A stretch of 36,911 nucleotides of DNA, taken from NCBI GenBank assembly GCA_041580375.1, contig JBFGDZ010000011.1, forward strand, positions 1 through 36,911, written 5' to 3'. The notes beneath the pieces were generated by a model, which saw nothing but the letters and a program-made list of their open reading frames with translations, did no database searches and had not been told where the DNA came from. A program made the translations under genes and the position numbers. Positions 24,401 through 31,366 of this stretch are shown here, in pieces. Positions within the stretch are counted from its first letter, which is position 1. Each line of letters opens with the position of its first letter. The stretch is from JAPUIN01 sp041580375. Lineage in GTDB: Bacteria > Acidobacteriota > Polarisedimenticolia > Gp22-AA2.

Positions 24401-24721
24401 CAGCTCGCCGCCCGACTCCTCCAGCACACCCGCCAGGATCTCCCGGCGCACGGCCGAAGAAAGCGCCCTGAGCGGCCTCTCGCCGGCCGCGGAGACGGCC
24501 TCCCGTGCGAGGGCGTCGTGGTGAAGGACGTGGACGCCCAGGAGCCCGGGAAAGGCTTCGGCGAGGCGCAGGCGGATGTGCGTGATCAGCCACCGCGTCG
24601 GCGCGATCACGAGCACGGGCCTGAACGGATCGGCCCCCGGACCGGAGCGCGCCTCACGGATGCGCTCGATCAGACGGCCCTCCAGAAGGCCGAAGTCGTG
24701 ATGCCCCTCGATGACACGCAT
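21425..24721 (-). CDS. addB: AddB-type nuclease subunit with iron-sulfur cysteines
   Basis: 1098 residues from ATG 24721. It is the partner of AddA, immediately upstream and overlapping it by 4 bases. The N-terminus (PVLVIAPTRWLITHIRLRL) corresponds to the helicase-like domain 1A but lacks a Walker A GxxGxGKT, so it probably does not hydrolyse ATP. VLDAMQARGLTFDAVYLIGFN matches the degenerate helicase motif region. The C-terminal nuclease has GICPQRYFFRRVLR, VTVADYKSGGHPERHVD (D-x-K active-site strand) and QLPLYVLLAE. The first Cys (GICPQ) and C1046, C1049, C1055 (VCGHCPYTEAC) fit the four-cysteine [4Fe-4S] staple of AddB-type nucleases. Eighty-two bases separate it from the proline-rich gene upstream, with a possible promoter there. 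Confidence 0.9.
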   Translation of the reverse strand: MRVIEGHHDFGLLEGRLIERIREARSGPGADPFRPVLVIAPTRWLITHIRLRLAEAFPGLLGVHVLHHDALAREAVSAAGERPLRALSSAVRREILAGVLEESGGELAAFASRRPGAVRALLSTMNDLREAGVEPAAAGRLPGLSPGGREILRLCSAYASRLESLCGSGVSDRAGVLLSAAPHAPVLARRFGLVLHYGAYELIGVNLRLMQAVESGADRVVYLVPSHPESIAHAHARAFWEQMLGSAPDALPGGPAGGHLLSDRLPFLYDETRDPAPPSRERIRLFRAQGAAAELRETALRIVALHRDTGVPLHRIAVIARSLQPYAAQLGPVFDEHGLPFETTAVLGAQREARVLAVLHLVRSVLGDFQRQPLLDLCRSGLLSVRGRRVLADADAWDRLSREWAVPGGFAAWTSDLPAWIESSAPECADPGDPEAIEHARARREGDLSRARSLASIVRALRRAAAPVRRARSWSAWAAGLEALVRAVLPDASARPEDAGGPDQADDPIAGLLSDMRDLDLAAVPFQRSRALAFLESALGDATLTVRPSSRSGASGADAESGGLRVLDAMQARGLTFDAVYLIGFNADLVPRRPREDPFLRDRDRRLIRSSLAAPLPIKAAGRDEERLLMAHLLGAARRALTVSWQHADESGRAKIPSLALREVARAALGAADLRRAVEGADRVPGHPAAAGLDAARRLGLLSPMEASLGAALELGAPEAVRAALPRLPLPARIDPGGALEAGLEMLEIIEAFDGRDLRHDVAVGGAAPPPGLWSPSRLEDLGICPQRYFFRRVLRADELPEVLEHHEVEARQMGSIVHAALRDVYRGLLDAGFCAGADGDPGDAVDRAHELANAAWSLHARPIERRMRPRHPLLWRMLSDLWLAALREFLAGDVAAIVRGKIRILGVEQDVEARIPLAAGGPVLSLRGRFDRVVSSGGEEVTVADYKSGGHPERHVDLAGALKGRRLQLPLYVLLAESGLGGRPSAVRAEVIGVGPGFESGEERGAIEPAAIEGVRDGLLETLAVLVRLADTGFYPLNDSEPSVCGHCPYTEACRRAHPPTRSRLDAAPAGADYRRLARKNTRKPLMEDAGGGERSG

Positions 24722-24750
24722 GGCGAGGAGACCCCCGGATCGCGGCGTCG

Positions 24751-24756
24751 ATCATA
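24751..24756 (-). promoter_or_regulatory. possible -10 box for addBA
   Basis: TATGAT on the minus strand, ~30 bases before the addB start. The hexamer 17 bases upstream (CCCGAT) is not a -35, so addBA may equally be read through from the TPR genes. Confidence 0.3.
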
Positions 24757-24803
24757 GCCTCTCTGACATCGGGATCGGGATGGGCGGGGCGGTTCGGTGG
24801 TGT

Positions 24804-25166
24804 TCAGGACGGATCGGAATCGTCGTCGGGAACGAGAGCCTGGCGGCCGCTGTTCATGAACTCCTGCACCTCCTCCTCCAGCGTCTTCGGGCGCTGCGCG
24901 GCCCGCGCGGCCTTCTTGTTGTCGGTCCCCGGCTTCTTGCGGCGCGGCGGCGGAGGGGGCTCGGCGGCGGCCCCGCGCTCCTCGAGCCGCGCGAGAAAAG
25001 CCGCCTCCTCCGGCGACGTGGCGGGGAGCGGCGGCGGGGGCGGCGGCGCGACGGTCGACGGCAGGGATTCGGCGGGAGGCAGGAAGGCGTCCACGAGCAG
25101 GCGCTTTTTGGGGGTGCGCACCTCGATCTCGAAGCGCTGGTAGATGTCGAGTCCGGGCGGAATCAT
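24804..25166 (-). CDS. proline-rich small protein, third gene of the TPR operon, function unknown
   Basis: 120 residues. The ATG at 25166 overlaps the stop of the TPR gene upstream (ATGA), which fixes the start. Residues 1-~32 look like a short folded strand region (IYQRFEIEVRTPKKRLLVDAF). A proline-rich stretch follows (APPPPPPLP near 40-48, PPPPPRRKKPG near 70-80), and a charged helix KTLEEEVQEFMNSGRQALVPDDD closes the protein. There is no signal peptide or TM segment. No family is recognised. The low-complexity middle suggests a flexible linker between two short interaction segments. Translational coupling implies joint stoichiometry with the two TPR proteins. Confidence 0.72.
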   Translation of the reverse strand: MIPPGLDIYQRFEIEVRTPKKRLLVDAFLPPAESLPSTVAPPPPPPLPATSPEEAAFLARLEERGAAAEPPPPPRRKKPGTDNKKAARAAQRPKTLEEEVQEFMNSGRQALVPDDDSDPS

Positions 25167-26470
25167 GCGGCGCTCTGGCTGTTCCCGGCTCCGTCCTGCT
25201 GGAACATCCGCAGGCCGCGCCGGGCGTTCTCGTTCATCGGGTCGAGCTCGAGGGCGCGGGTCCACGCCTGCACGGCCTTGTCGGGCTGCTGCATCTTATA
25301 AAAGGTGTTGCCCAGGTTGGTGTAGGCGATGCTCGAATCGGCGGCGTTCTCGATCGCCTGATCGAACATCTGCACGGCGCGTTCGAACTGGGCCGACGTG
25401 TGATAGAGGAACCCCAGGTTGTTGTATGCCTCGCCCATCTTCGGATCGAGCTCGAGCGCCTTCTGGAACGCCTCGACCGCATCCTCGCCGCGGCCCATCC
25501 GGCTGAGGGCCAGGCCGAGGTTGTTGAACGCCTCCGCGTAGTCGGGGTGCAGGTGCACGGCCTGGCGGAAGGCGCCGACGGCCGCCTCCAGGGCGCCGCG
25601 GTAATAGAGGACCACCCCCCGATTGTTGAGGCTCATCGCCTCGTCCCGGTGTCTGCGGCCGAGCTCCTCGCGATCGCGCCGGAGCTGCGCCTCGATGGCG
25701 TCCAGGACCGTCCTGTTGCCCTCGTTGATCTGCCGCAGGGCGGCGTAGGTCCGCTCCGTCTCGCCCTTGACGAGCGTCATGACCTGGGCGAGATTCATAC
25801 CTTCGCTGGCCGAGGCCTCGATCTTCCGGTCCACGGCGGCGACCGTCTGCTCGAGCTTCTGCAGCGTCGCCCCCACGAGAGAGAGTTCCTCGAGGACGCG
25901 CTCCGCCGCCTTCTGCTGGGTCTCCGAAAGCGCATCGACGCGGGACTTCAGATCGGCGCAGGTCGAGGCCGTGTTCGACACGTCCTGCATCGCCTCGTCC
26001 AGCCGCGCCGCGAAGGTCAGGCCCTGCTCCTCGATCGTCGTGCGCAGCGGGTCGGCGCTGTGCGCCGCGGCCTCCTCGACCTTCTCGAGGCGCCTTTCCA
26101 GGCGCGCCGCCAGCGATTCCTCGAGCGCATCCTGTTTCGACTCGAGCGCCGCCATCCTCGCGGAGATCTCGGCGGAGGAGTCGCGCAGCGCCTCCCGCAC
26201 CTCACCGGTCACGCGGCCCAGCTGGCGGTTCATGTCCTCGACGCGGCTCTCGAGGCCGGCGCTCTCACCGTCCGTGCCGGCCGCCGCGGGCCCGCGCGAG
26301 TGGTCGTCGGCCATCCGCAGCATGGCCCGGCTGGCCAGCATCAGCTGACAATCGCGACGTTCGAGATCGAAGAAACGGCATTGCTCGTAAATGCACTCCC
26401 GATCGACCGGACGTCCCTCGTCATCCTGCGGTTTGAGGGCGGTCAGCATGGGACAGAGAATCGTGCTCAT
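25163..26470 (-). CDS. Cys-cluster, coiled-coil and TPR protein, function unknown
   Basis: 435 residues; ATG 26470 overlaps the stop of the giant TPR gene by 4 bases. Three parts are visible. Residues 1-45 hold four cysteines, C6, C26, C31 and C41 (ECIYEQCRFFDLERRDC), a possible zinc or iron-sulfur site. Residues ~65-270 are long charged helices with heptad character (RVEDMNRQLGRVTGEVREAL, ARLERRLEKVEEAAAH, GATLQKLEQTVAAVDRKIE), predicted coiled coil. Residues ~280-425 are about four tetratricopeptide repeats with the classic pattern (AEAFNNLGLALSRMGRGEDA, AYNNLGFLYHTSAQFERA, AYTNLGNTFYKMQQPDKA). TPRs bind partner proteins; the likely role is a cytoplasmic scaffold. No enzyme domain is seen. 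Confidence 0.85.
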   Translation of the reverse strand: MSTILCPMLTALKPQDDEGRPVDRECIYEQCRFFDLERRDCQLMLASRAMLRMADDHSRGPAAAGTDGESAGLESRVEDMNRQLGRVTGEVREALRDSSAEISARMAALESKQDALEESLAARLERRLEKVEEAAAHSADPLRTTIEEQGLTFAARLDEAMQDVSNTASTCADLKSRVDALSETQQKAAERVLEELSLVGATLQKLEQTVAAVDRKIEASASEGMNLAQVMTLVKGETERTYAALRQINEGNRTVLDAIEAQLRRDREELGRRHRDEAMSLNNRGVVLYYRGALEAAVGAFRQAVHLHPDYAEAFNNLGLALSRMGRGEDAVEAFQKALELDPKMGEAYNNLGFLYHTSAQFERAVQMFDQAIENAADSSIAYTNLGNTFYKMQQPDKAVQAWTRALELDPMNENARRGLRMFQQDGAGNSQSAA

Positions 26471-29400
26471 GACGATTTCCCTTCTCCGAATGTGAGGATC
26501 GTCTCGGCCTGCAGGCGCCGGCTTCCACCCGTCAGATCGGCGGCGACCCGGGCCCGGTAGACGCGCTGCAGCGACCTTCGCAGACCCGGCTCGTCGCTGC
26601 CGGCAGCGAGCGTCTCGAGGGTCCGCGCGGCCGTGGCGTGATCGCCGGCGCGCTCCGCCCCGAACGCCAGCAGCGGGCTCGGCCCGAGCGTCAGGAGGTT
26701 TTCGCAGGCGCGCGGGTAATCACCCCGTCGCAACGCCAGCTCGGCCCGCAGGCGCAGGGCGGCCTCCGTCTGGAGGACCTCCGCGCCCCGATGGAGCTCG
26801 GCGTCGGCCTCATCCATACGGCCCAGCTCGATGAGCGCCCTGAGCGCGCGCTCGAGATCGGACGATCGCCGCGAGCCCTCGGCGACCCGCGCGCGGAGCG
26901 CCGTCGCCTCGGCGGCCAGGGCCGAGATCCGGACCTGGTGCACGCGGCTCAGGAACTGATCCCGATCCGGGGCCAGGCGCAGCGCCTTCTCGAGATGCGC
27001 GCGGGCGTCCTCCTCATCGCGTCTCGACAGGGCCAGGCGCCAGAGCCGGATCGTGACGGCGAGATCCTCCTCGGGTGAGCGGGGCCGCGTCGACGCTTCC
27101 TCGAGACGGCGTTTCGCGTCCTCCTCGCGTCGCGCCGCGATGAGGAGATCCGCAACGAGGACGGCGCACGGCGCCGACTCCGGAGCGCTCGCGTGGAGGG
27201 TCTCGGCCACCTCGAGGATCTCGGTCAGCCTGTGGGGGGCCAGCGTGAAGGCTCGATCCAGGTCGGCGCGGGCCGGTTCGAGGCGCAGCCGGGCGGCGTG
27301 GATGCGGGCCCTCTCCAGGAACGCTGCGCCCTGATCGGGGCGAGCCTCGATGACCCTGTCCAGCCCCTCGAGGGCCTGCTTCTGGAGACTCCCGTCCTTG
27401 CGCGCCGTGTCGCCGAAGGCGGCGGCCGCCTTCTCGTGCTCGCCGGCGGTCAGACACGCGTCGGCGTAGACGAGCGCGACGGAGCCGCTGGTGCGCGCCT
27501 GCTTCCAGATCTCCTCCAGCCGTGGCAGGAGGCGCGCGGCGAGGTCGGGATTCGCAGCCATCGCCCGGGACAGCACCTCGGCGGCGGCCTGGTGCTTGCC
27601 GCGGGTCGCGTGGATGGCGCTGGACGCCAGATACGGCTCCGCCGTGGAGGGGGACTCCTTCATGCTCTCCTGGAGCCGGCGCTGGACGGCCGCGGCCATC
27701 GAGTCGTCGCGGCGGAACGCGTTGAGAAATGCGGCGGCGCTCCTGGCGTGGAACCCGAGGATCTGGAGCGCGCGGCCGAGCTCGAAGTGAGCACGGCCTT
27801 GATCGGCGCGATCCTCGACGATCGTCTCCAGAGGTCCCGCGAGGTGGCCGGCATGCTCGGGATGATCGTCCAGGAGGCTCGAGGCGATCTCGAGAGCCTG
27901 GTGCATGTCCCGCACCTCGAGCAGCAGTCCGATCGCCATGAGGCCCGTCTCGGGATCGCCGGGGCAGGTTCCCATGAGCGCGCGCAGCTCGGTGAGAACC
28001 GTGTCGCGCAGCCGCGGTTCGGCCTGGCAGGCCGCGCCGAGCGATTCGCGTGCCTCGGCGGCCCGTCCCTCGGAGGCCATCATCTTGCCCAGGGCGAGCG
28101 AGGCGAGCGCGTGGCTCCCCTCGTCGCGGACGAGCCGGGTCAGCCTCTCGGAGACGTCGCCGGCGAGGCTCCGGTCGCGGCTGTAGGCGGCGTAAAAGCG
28201 CTTGGCGGCGCCGTCGCGATCCCCTTTCTCGCGCATCGCCTCGCCCATGAGCATCATGATCCGTCCGGCCCGGCCGTCGTCGATCGCCTTGATGGTCTCG
28301 TCGCCGACGGACAGTACCTGATCGTACCGGCGGGCCAGCAGCAGGGCCTGGACGTAGCCGCAGCGCGCCGCGGCGTCGCCCGGCGCCTCCCGGAGGATCT
28401 GCTCGTATCGGGCGATGATGCGATCCAGCAGGGCGACGTTGACGGCGCCGCCGCGCGACAACTCGACGAGCGCCGCCTCGTGGTCCTTGCGGTCCAGATG
28501 AATGAGGGCCAGCAGATAGGGCACCTCGACCGCGCGTGAGTCCTTCCGGTCGAAGCGCTCGAGCGCCTCCCGGATCTCCTCCACGCGTTCCGGCACGGCG
28601 GCGAGGACCTCGCGGTACGCGGCGGTCGCCGCGGCCGGATCGCCGCCGTGGAAGGCGGCGTCGCCCAGGGCGAAGCGAACGGCATGGGGCAGGGGCGATC
28701 GCGGCTCCAGGTCCCTCAGCAGCGCAGCGATCCCTCGGTACTGATCGGGCGCCGCCTCGGCGAGCAGCCCGACGGCGTGAAGGAACTCGGCCGTCAGGTC
28801 GGGATGCGACTCCGCCACGGAGCCCAGATGCTCGAGCGCGCCCCCGTGATCGGCGAGCGCCAGGCAGGCCTCGGCCGCCCCGACGCGAGCCCGAGGGGAG
28901 GACGGGCTCCTGCTCAGGATCTCCGTGAGGCGCTCGAGGGCGGCGGAGGCGCCGCCGGGCGCCTCGCGGACCAGGTGGCGCAGCAGGACGACGGCGCGAT
29001 CGATCTCGCCCGCCGCGATCTGGATGTCCGACAGGAGCAGGTGCGCCTCTGCCGAGTCCGGGTGATCCTCGAGCAAGCGCGTGATCCGCGGGACCATCAG
29101 GCTGTCCTCGGACGGCGCCACGGAGCGAGCGCGGCTCAGACAGGCGACCGCCTCGGGCAGGCGCGCTTCGGCCAGGTTGAGATCGGCCAGCATCAGGTGA
29201 ACGCGCGCGATCTCCGGCTGCGCCTCCGCGAGAGCCTCGAGCGGCGCGCGGATCGACGGCAGCCCGTCGCTCTCCGCCAGCGCCAGCAGCGTCTCCAGCG
29301 CCGACTGGTGTTTCCCGCTCTTCAGGAGGGCGTGCGCGAGGAGCCGGCGGGCGGGACGCCCGTCGTCGCGGGCGGCCATGCCGTGGAGGAGCTCGATCGT

Positions 29401-30303
29401 CTCCTCCAGCCGCTCGCCGGCCTCGATGAGCCGGCTCAACTCCGCGAGGGCGGCCCCGGGGGAGCCGGCCGCGAGGTGGGAGAGCGCCAGGATCCATCGC
29501 ATCGCCGGGCGAGCCTCCGCCGACCCTTCCAAGAACGGCGCGAGGTCGCGCACGATGGCGGCGGCGCATCGGCGGTCCGTGTCGAGCGCGGTCTGGAACT
29601 GCTGGCCGGCGTCGTCCTCGCGACCGGACTGCAGGAGCAGCCCCGCGACGGCCACCCGCAGGGCGACGTTCTGGTAGTCCTTGTTCAGCAGAGCCTCCAG
29701 ACGCGTGAGGATCCGCTCCAGCTCCTCGGGGTTGTTGCGCGCCAGCGAGCGGTAGATCTCGGCCGCGGGGCCGTAGTCGCGGAGATGCTCGTGCGCCAGG
29801 GCCAGATAATAAGCGGAGTGAAGCGAAGGCTTCGTCAGCTTCGCGTCGGGTGCGCCCTTGCGCACGGAGTCCCAGCGCGCCTGGTGGCGCGCCATCAGCG
29901 CCTTCAGATCCTCGGCTCCCGTCCGCGACAGGCTCTCCAGGGCGTGCTTGAGGTCGCCCGCGCGGATGTAGTGATCGGCCAGCGCGTCCTGCAGCGGGGA
30001 GACGTTGGCCCGTTTGGCCTTCGCCTGCTCAATGATCTCCATGATCCGCGGGAGGCACTTCCGATCGCGGCGCAGGATCTTGCGGAGCGTCTCTCCCGAC
30101 TCCGGACCCCGGCCCGCGTACACGAGCATCGGCACGAGTTCGAACAGGATCTCGTTGTTCTCGGGCGAGCGCGCGTGCGCTTCCTTCAGCGTGTCGATCG
30201 CCCTCGCGAGATCACCCTTGGCGAAGGTCGCCAGGGCGCGGGAGATGGCGCGCTGTTCGGCCGACTGGCCCAGGCTGCGGAGGATCCCCGACAATGCGCC
30301 CAT
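26467..30303 (-). CDS. giant TPR-repeat protein (1278 residues), function unknown
   Basis: The start at ATG 30303 is chosen over an in-frame start at 30408 because the -35 and -10 boxes (30381-30408) occupy that stretch; GGGAG lies close upstream. The protein has no signal peptide or transmembrane segment and opens with MGALSGILRSLGQSAEQRAI. Almost the whole length is alpha-solenoid of degenerate TPRs spaced about 34 residues, e.g. FAKGDLARAIDTLKEAHARS, LADHYIRAGDLKHALESL, YLALAHEHLRDYGPAAEIY, ADLNLAEARLPEAVACLSRA, LSDIQIAAGEIDRAVVLLR, SSAIHATRGKHQAAAEVLSR. There may be thirty or more. It should be a cytoplasmic scaffold. It is first of a tightly coupled set with the Cys/coiled-coil/TPR protein and the proline-rich protein. 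Confidence 0.88.
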   Translation of the reverse strand: MGALSGILRSLGQSAEQRAISRALATFAKGDLARAIDTLKEAHARSPENNEILFELVPMLVYAGRGPESGETLRKILRRDRKCLPRIMEIIEQAKAKRANVSPLQDALADHYIRAGDLKHALESLSRTGAEDLKALMARHQARWDSVRKGAPDAKLTKPSLHSAYYLALAHEHLRDYGPAAEIYRSLARNNPEELERILTRLEALLNKDYQNVALRVAVAGLLLQSGREDDAGQQFQTALDTDRRCAAAIVRDLAPFLEGSAEARPAMRWILALSHLAAGSPGAALAELSRLIEAGERLEETIELLHGMAARDDGRPARRLLAHALLKSGKHQSALETLLALAESDGLPSIRAPLEALAEAQPEIARVHLMLADLNLAEARLPEAVACLSRARSVAPSEDSLMVPRITRLLEDHPDSAEAHLLLSDIQIAAGEIDRAVVLLRHLVREAPGGASAALERLTEILSRSPSSPRARVGAAEACLALADHGGALEHLGSVAESHPDLTAEFLHAVGLLAEAAPDQYRGIAALLRDLEPRSPLPHAVRFALGDAAFHGGDPAAATAAYREVLAAVPERVEEIREALERFDRKDSRAVEVPYLLALIHLDRKDHEAALVELSRGGAVNVALLDRIIARYEQILREAPGDAAARCGYVQALLLARRYDQVLSVGDETIKAIDDGRAGRIMMLMGEAMREKGDRDGAAKRFYAAYSRDRSLAGDVSERLTRLVRDEGSHALASLALGKMMASEGRAAEARESLGAACQAEPRLRDTVLTELRALMGTCPGDPETGLMAIGLLLEVRDMHQALEIASSLLDDHPEHAGHLAGPLETIVEDRADQGRAHFELGRALQILGFHARSAAAFLNAFRRDDSMAAAVQRRLQESMKESPSTAEPYLASSAIHATRGKHQAAAEVLSRAMAANPDLAARLLPRLEEIWKQARTSGSVALVYADACLTAGEHEKAAAAFGDTARKDGSLQKQALEGLDRVIEARPDQGAAFLERARIHAARLRLEPARADLDRAFTLAPHRLTEILEVAETLHASAPESAPCAVLVADLLIAARREEDAKRRLEEASTRPRSPEEDLAVTIRLWRLALSRRDEEDARAHLEKALRLAPDRDQFLSRVHQVRISALAAEATALRARVAEGSRRSSDLERALRALIELGRMDEADAELHRGAEVLQTEAALRLRAELALRRGDYPRACENLLTLGPSPLLAFGAERAGDHATAARTLETLAAGSDEPGLRRSLQRVYRARVAADLTGGSRRLQAETILTFGEGKSS

Positions 30304-30380
30304 GCTCTCCCGTTCCCAGCGCGGAGGCGCCGCCACGGCGCGCCGGGAGGGCTGCGGGCGCACGCGTCCACGTGCTTGGG

Positions 30381-30408
30381 AATATAGGTTCCCCGGACCC
30401 GGATTCAA
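30381..30408 (-). promoter_or_regulatory. promoter of the TPR operon
   Basis: On the minus strand TTGAAT (30403-30408), a 16-base spacer and TATATT (30381-30386). Transcription would start near 30374, giving a ~70-base leader to ATG 30303. The -10 context (ACC-TATATT-C) is the same as in the promoter at 702-730. Confidence 0.7.
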
Positions 30409-30527
30409 GTCGGGGGGTGAGTCTAAATACCTGTGATCATGGAGGGTGTACCCGTCGGGGGGCAGGCGATCCGGGGGTCCGGGCGGGGCTTCGCTCCGGC
30501 CGTCCCCTTGACGAGAGGAGATCGGTC

Positions 30528-31040
30528 ATGGCAACGTCATCCGGTTTGGACGCCGGTCCACGAACCGCCTACGGGAGAACCCTCATGCGCGCCGCCGATC
30601 TCATGACCCGCGAACTGATCACCGTGAACCCGGAGACCACCGTCGAGGATCTGTGCGATCGGTTCCGGGATCATCGCATCACGGCCGCGCCCGTCGTGGA
30701 CGCCGAGGGTCGACTGGTCGGCATCGTCTCGAAGGACGACATCATCTTTCACGGGCGCCGGGACCAGGCTGACCACGTGGGGGCCGACATCAAGCGCCTG
30801 CTGAGCGCCGGGTTCGTGGGGTTCGGTCCGGACATCGTGACGAGTCTGCGCGTCTCCGACATCATGACCCGTGACGTCGTGACCGCGTCGGAGACGGACG
30901 GCATCGAGGATCTCTGCCGGCTGATGTGGGACCGAAGGGTGCACCGCATCCCGATCGTCCGGGACTCCCTGCTGGTCGGCATCGTCAGCGCGCTGGACGT
31001 GTGCCGGAGCGTGGCCGGGGGCGCACTCAGGCCCCGCTGA
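30528..31040 (+). CDS. two-CBS-domain protein
   Basis: 170 residues. The ATG at 30528 has GAGGAG 7 bases upstream; longer in-frame starts reach into the opposite gene and are rejected. After ~20 residues without structure come two CBS domains: ADLMTRELITVNPETTVEDL to RLVGIVSKDDI, and VSDIMTRDVVTASETDGIED to LLVGIVSALDV. A CBS pair typically binds adenine nucleotides (AMP, ATP, S-adenosylmethionine) and gates a partner. No catalytic or channel domain is attached, so this stand-alone Bateman module must act in trans. It stands divergent from the TPR operon (225 bases between starts), which does not by itself show a link. Confidence 0.88.
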   Translation: MATSSGLDAGPRTAYGRTLMRAADLMTRELITVNPETTVEDLCDRFRDHRITAAPVVDAEGRLVGIVSKDDIIFHGRRDQADHVGADIKRLLSAGFVGFGPDIVTSLRVSDIMTRDVVTASETDGIEDLCRLMWDRRVHRIPIVRDSLLVGIVSALDVCRSVAGGALRPR

Positions 31041-31366
31041 GGCCCGGACGGTCCACCGAATGCCTCGTCCGCCGCAAAGTGCCCTGATCCTGGACACCCG
31101 TGTCCACGAGCCAACACCCGCACGCAAGGTGATGAGCCGCCAGCACTAGAGGCCCCGGCGCCGCTACGGCAGCCAAAACGTGTCGCGCAGCCGGACACGG
31201 CGCCCCGACGGCCGCCCCGATCACAATTCCGCGTCACCCTCCCAACCGACTGACCCGCAAGCGCTTCGCTCGCCTCTGACGAAATCGTTGGTGGCAGCGG
31301 CCTTGCGAGGAGAAGGTGCGTCCCGGACGGCACAGGGTCCGGCCGCAGTCGTTGAGGAGGTCGATA
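31041..31366 (+). other. 326-base intergenic region before the subtilase gene
   Basis: No convincing gene or promoter was recognised here. The base composition is less skewed than in the genes around it. It contains a 7-bp perfect dyad at 31091-31106 (TGGACAC-CC-GTGTCCA) whose two-base centre is too tight for an RNA hairpin and looks more like a protein-binding site. A weak hairpin (CTCAG-gccccg-CTGAG) overlaps the stop of the CBS gene at 31026-31041 without a T-tract. The ribosome site of the next gene, GAGGAGG, ends 6 bases before 31367. Confidence 0.5.
31091..31106. repeat. perfect 7-bp inverted repeat, possible operator
   Basis: TGGACAC CC GTGTCCA, in the intergenic stretch ~260 bases before the subtilase start. 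Position and symmetry suit a dimeric regulator site, but no second copy was found in the window. Confidence 0.35.

Noticed and set aside
26467..30303. Repetitive look of the giant TPR gene as a DNA repeat or CRISPR array
   Set aside because: The repetition is at the protein level (degenerate ~34-residue TPRs); no identical DNA units with regular spacers were seen.
30304..30527. Longer versions of the TPR protein (start 30408) and the CBS protein (start 30294)
   Set aside because: Both would run through the divergent promoter region; the chosen starts have better ribosome-site or promoter support and conserved N-termini.
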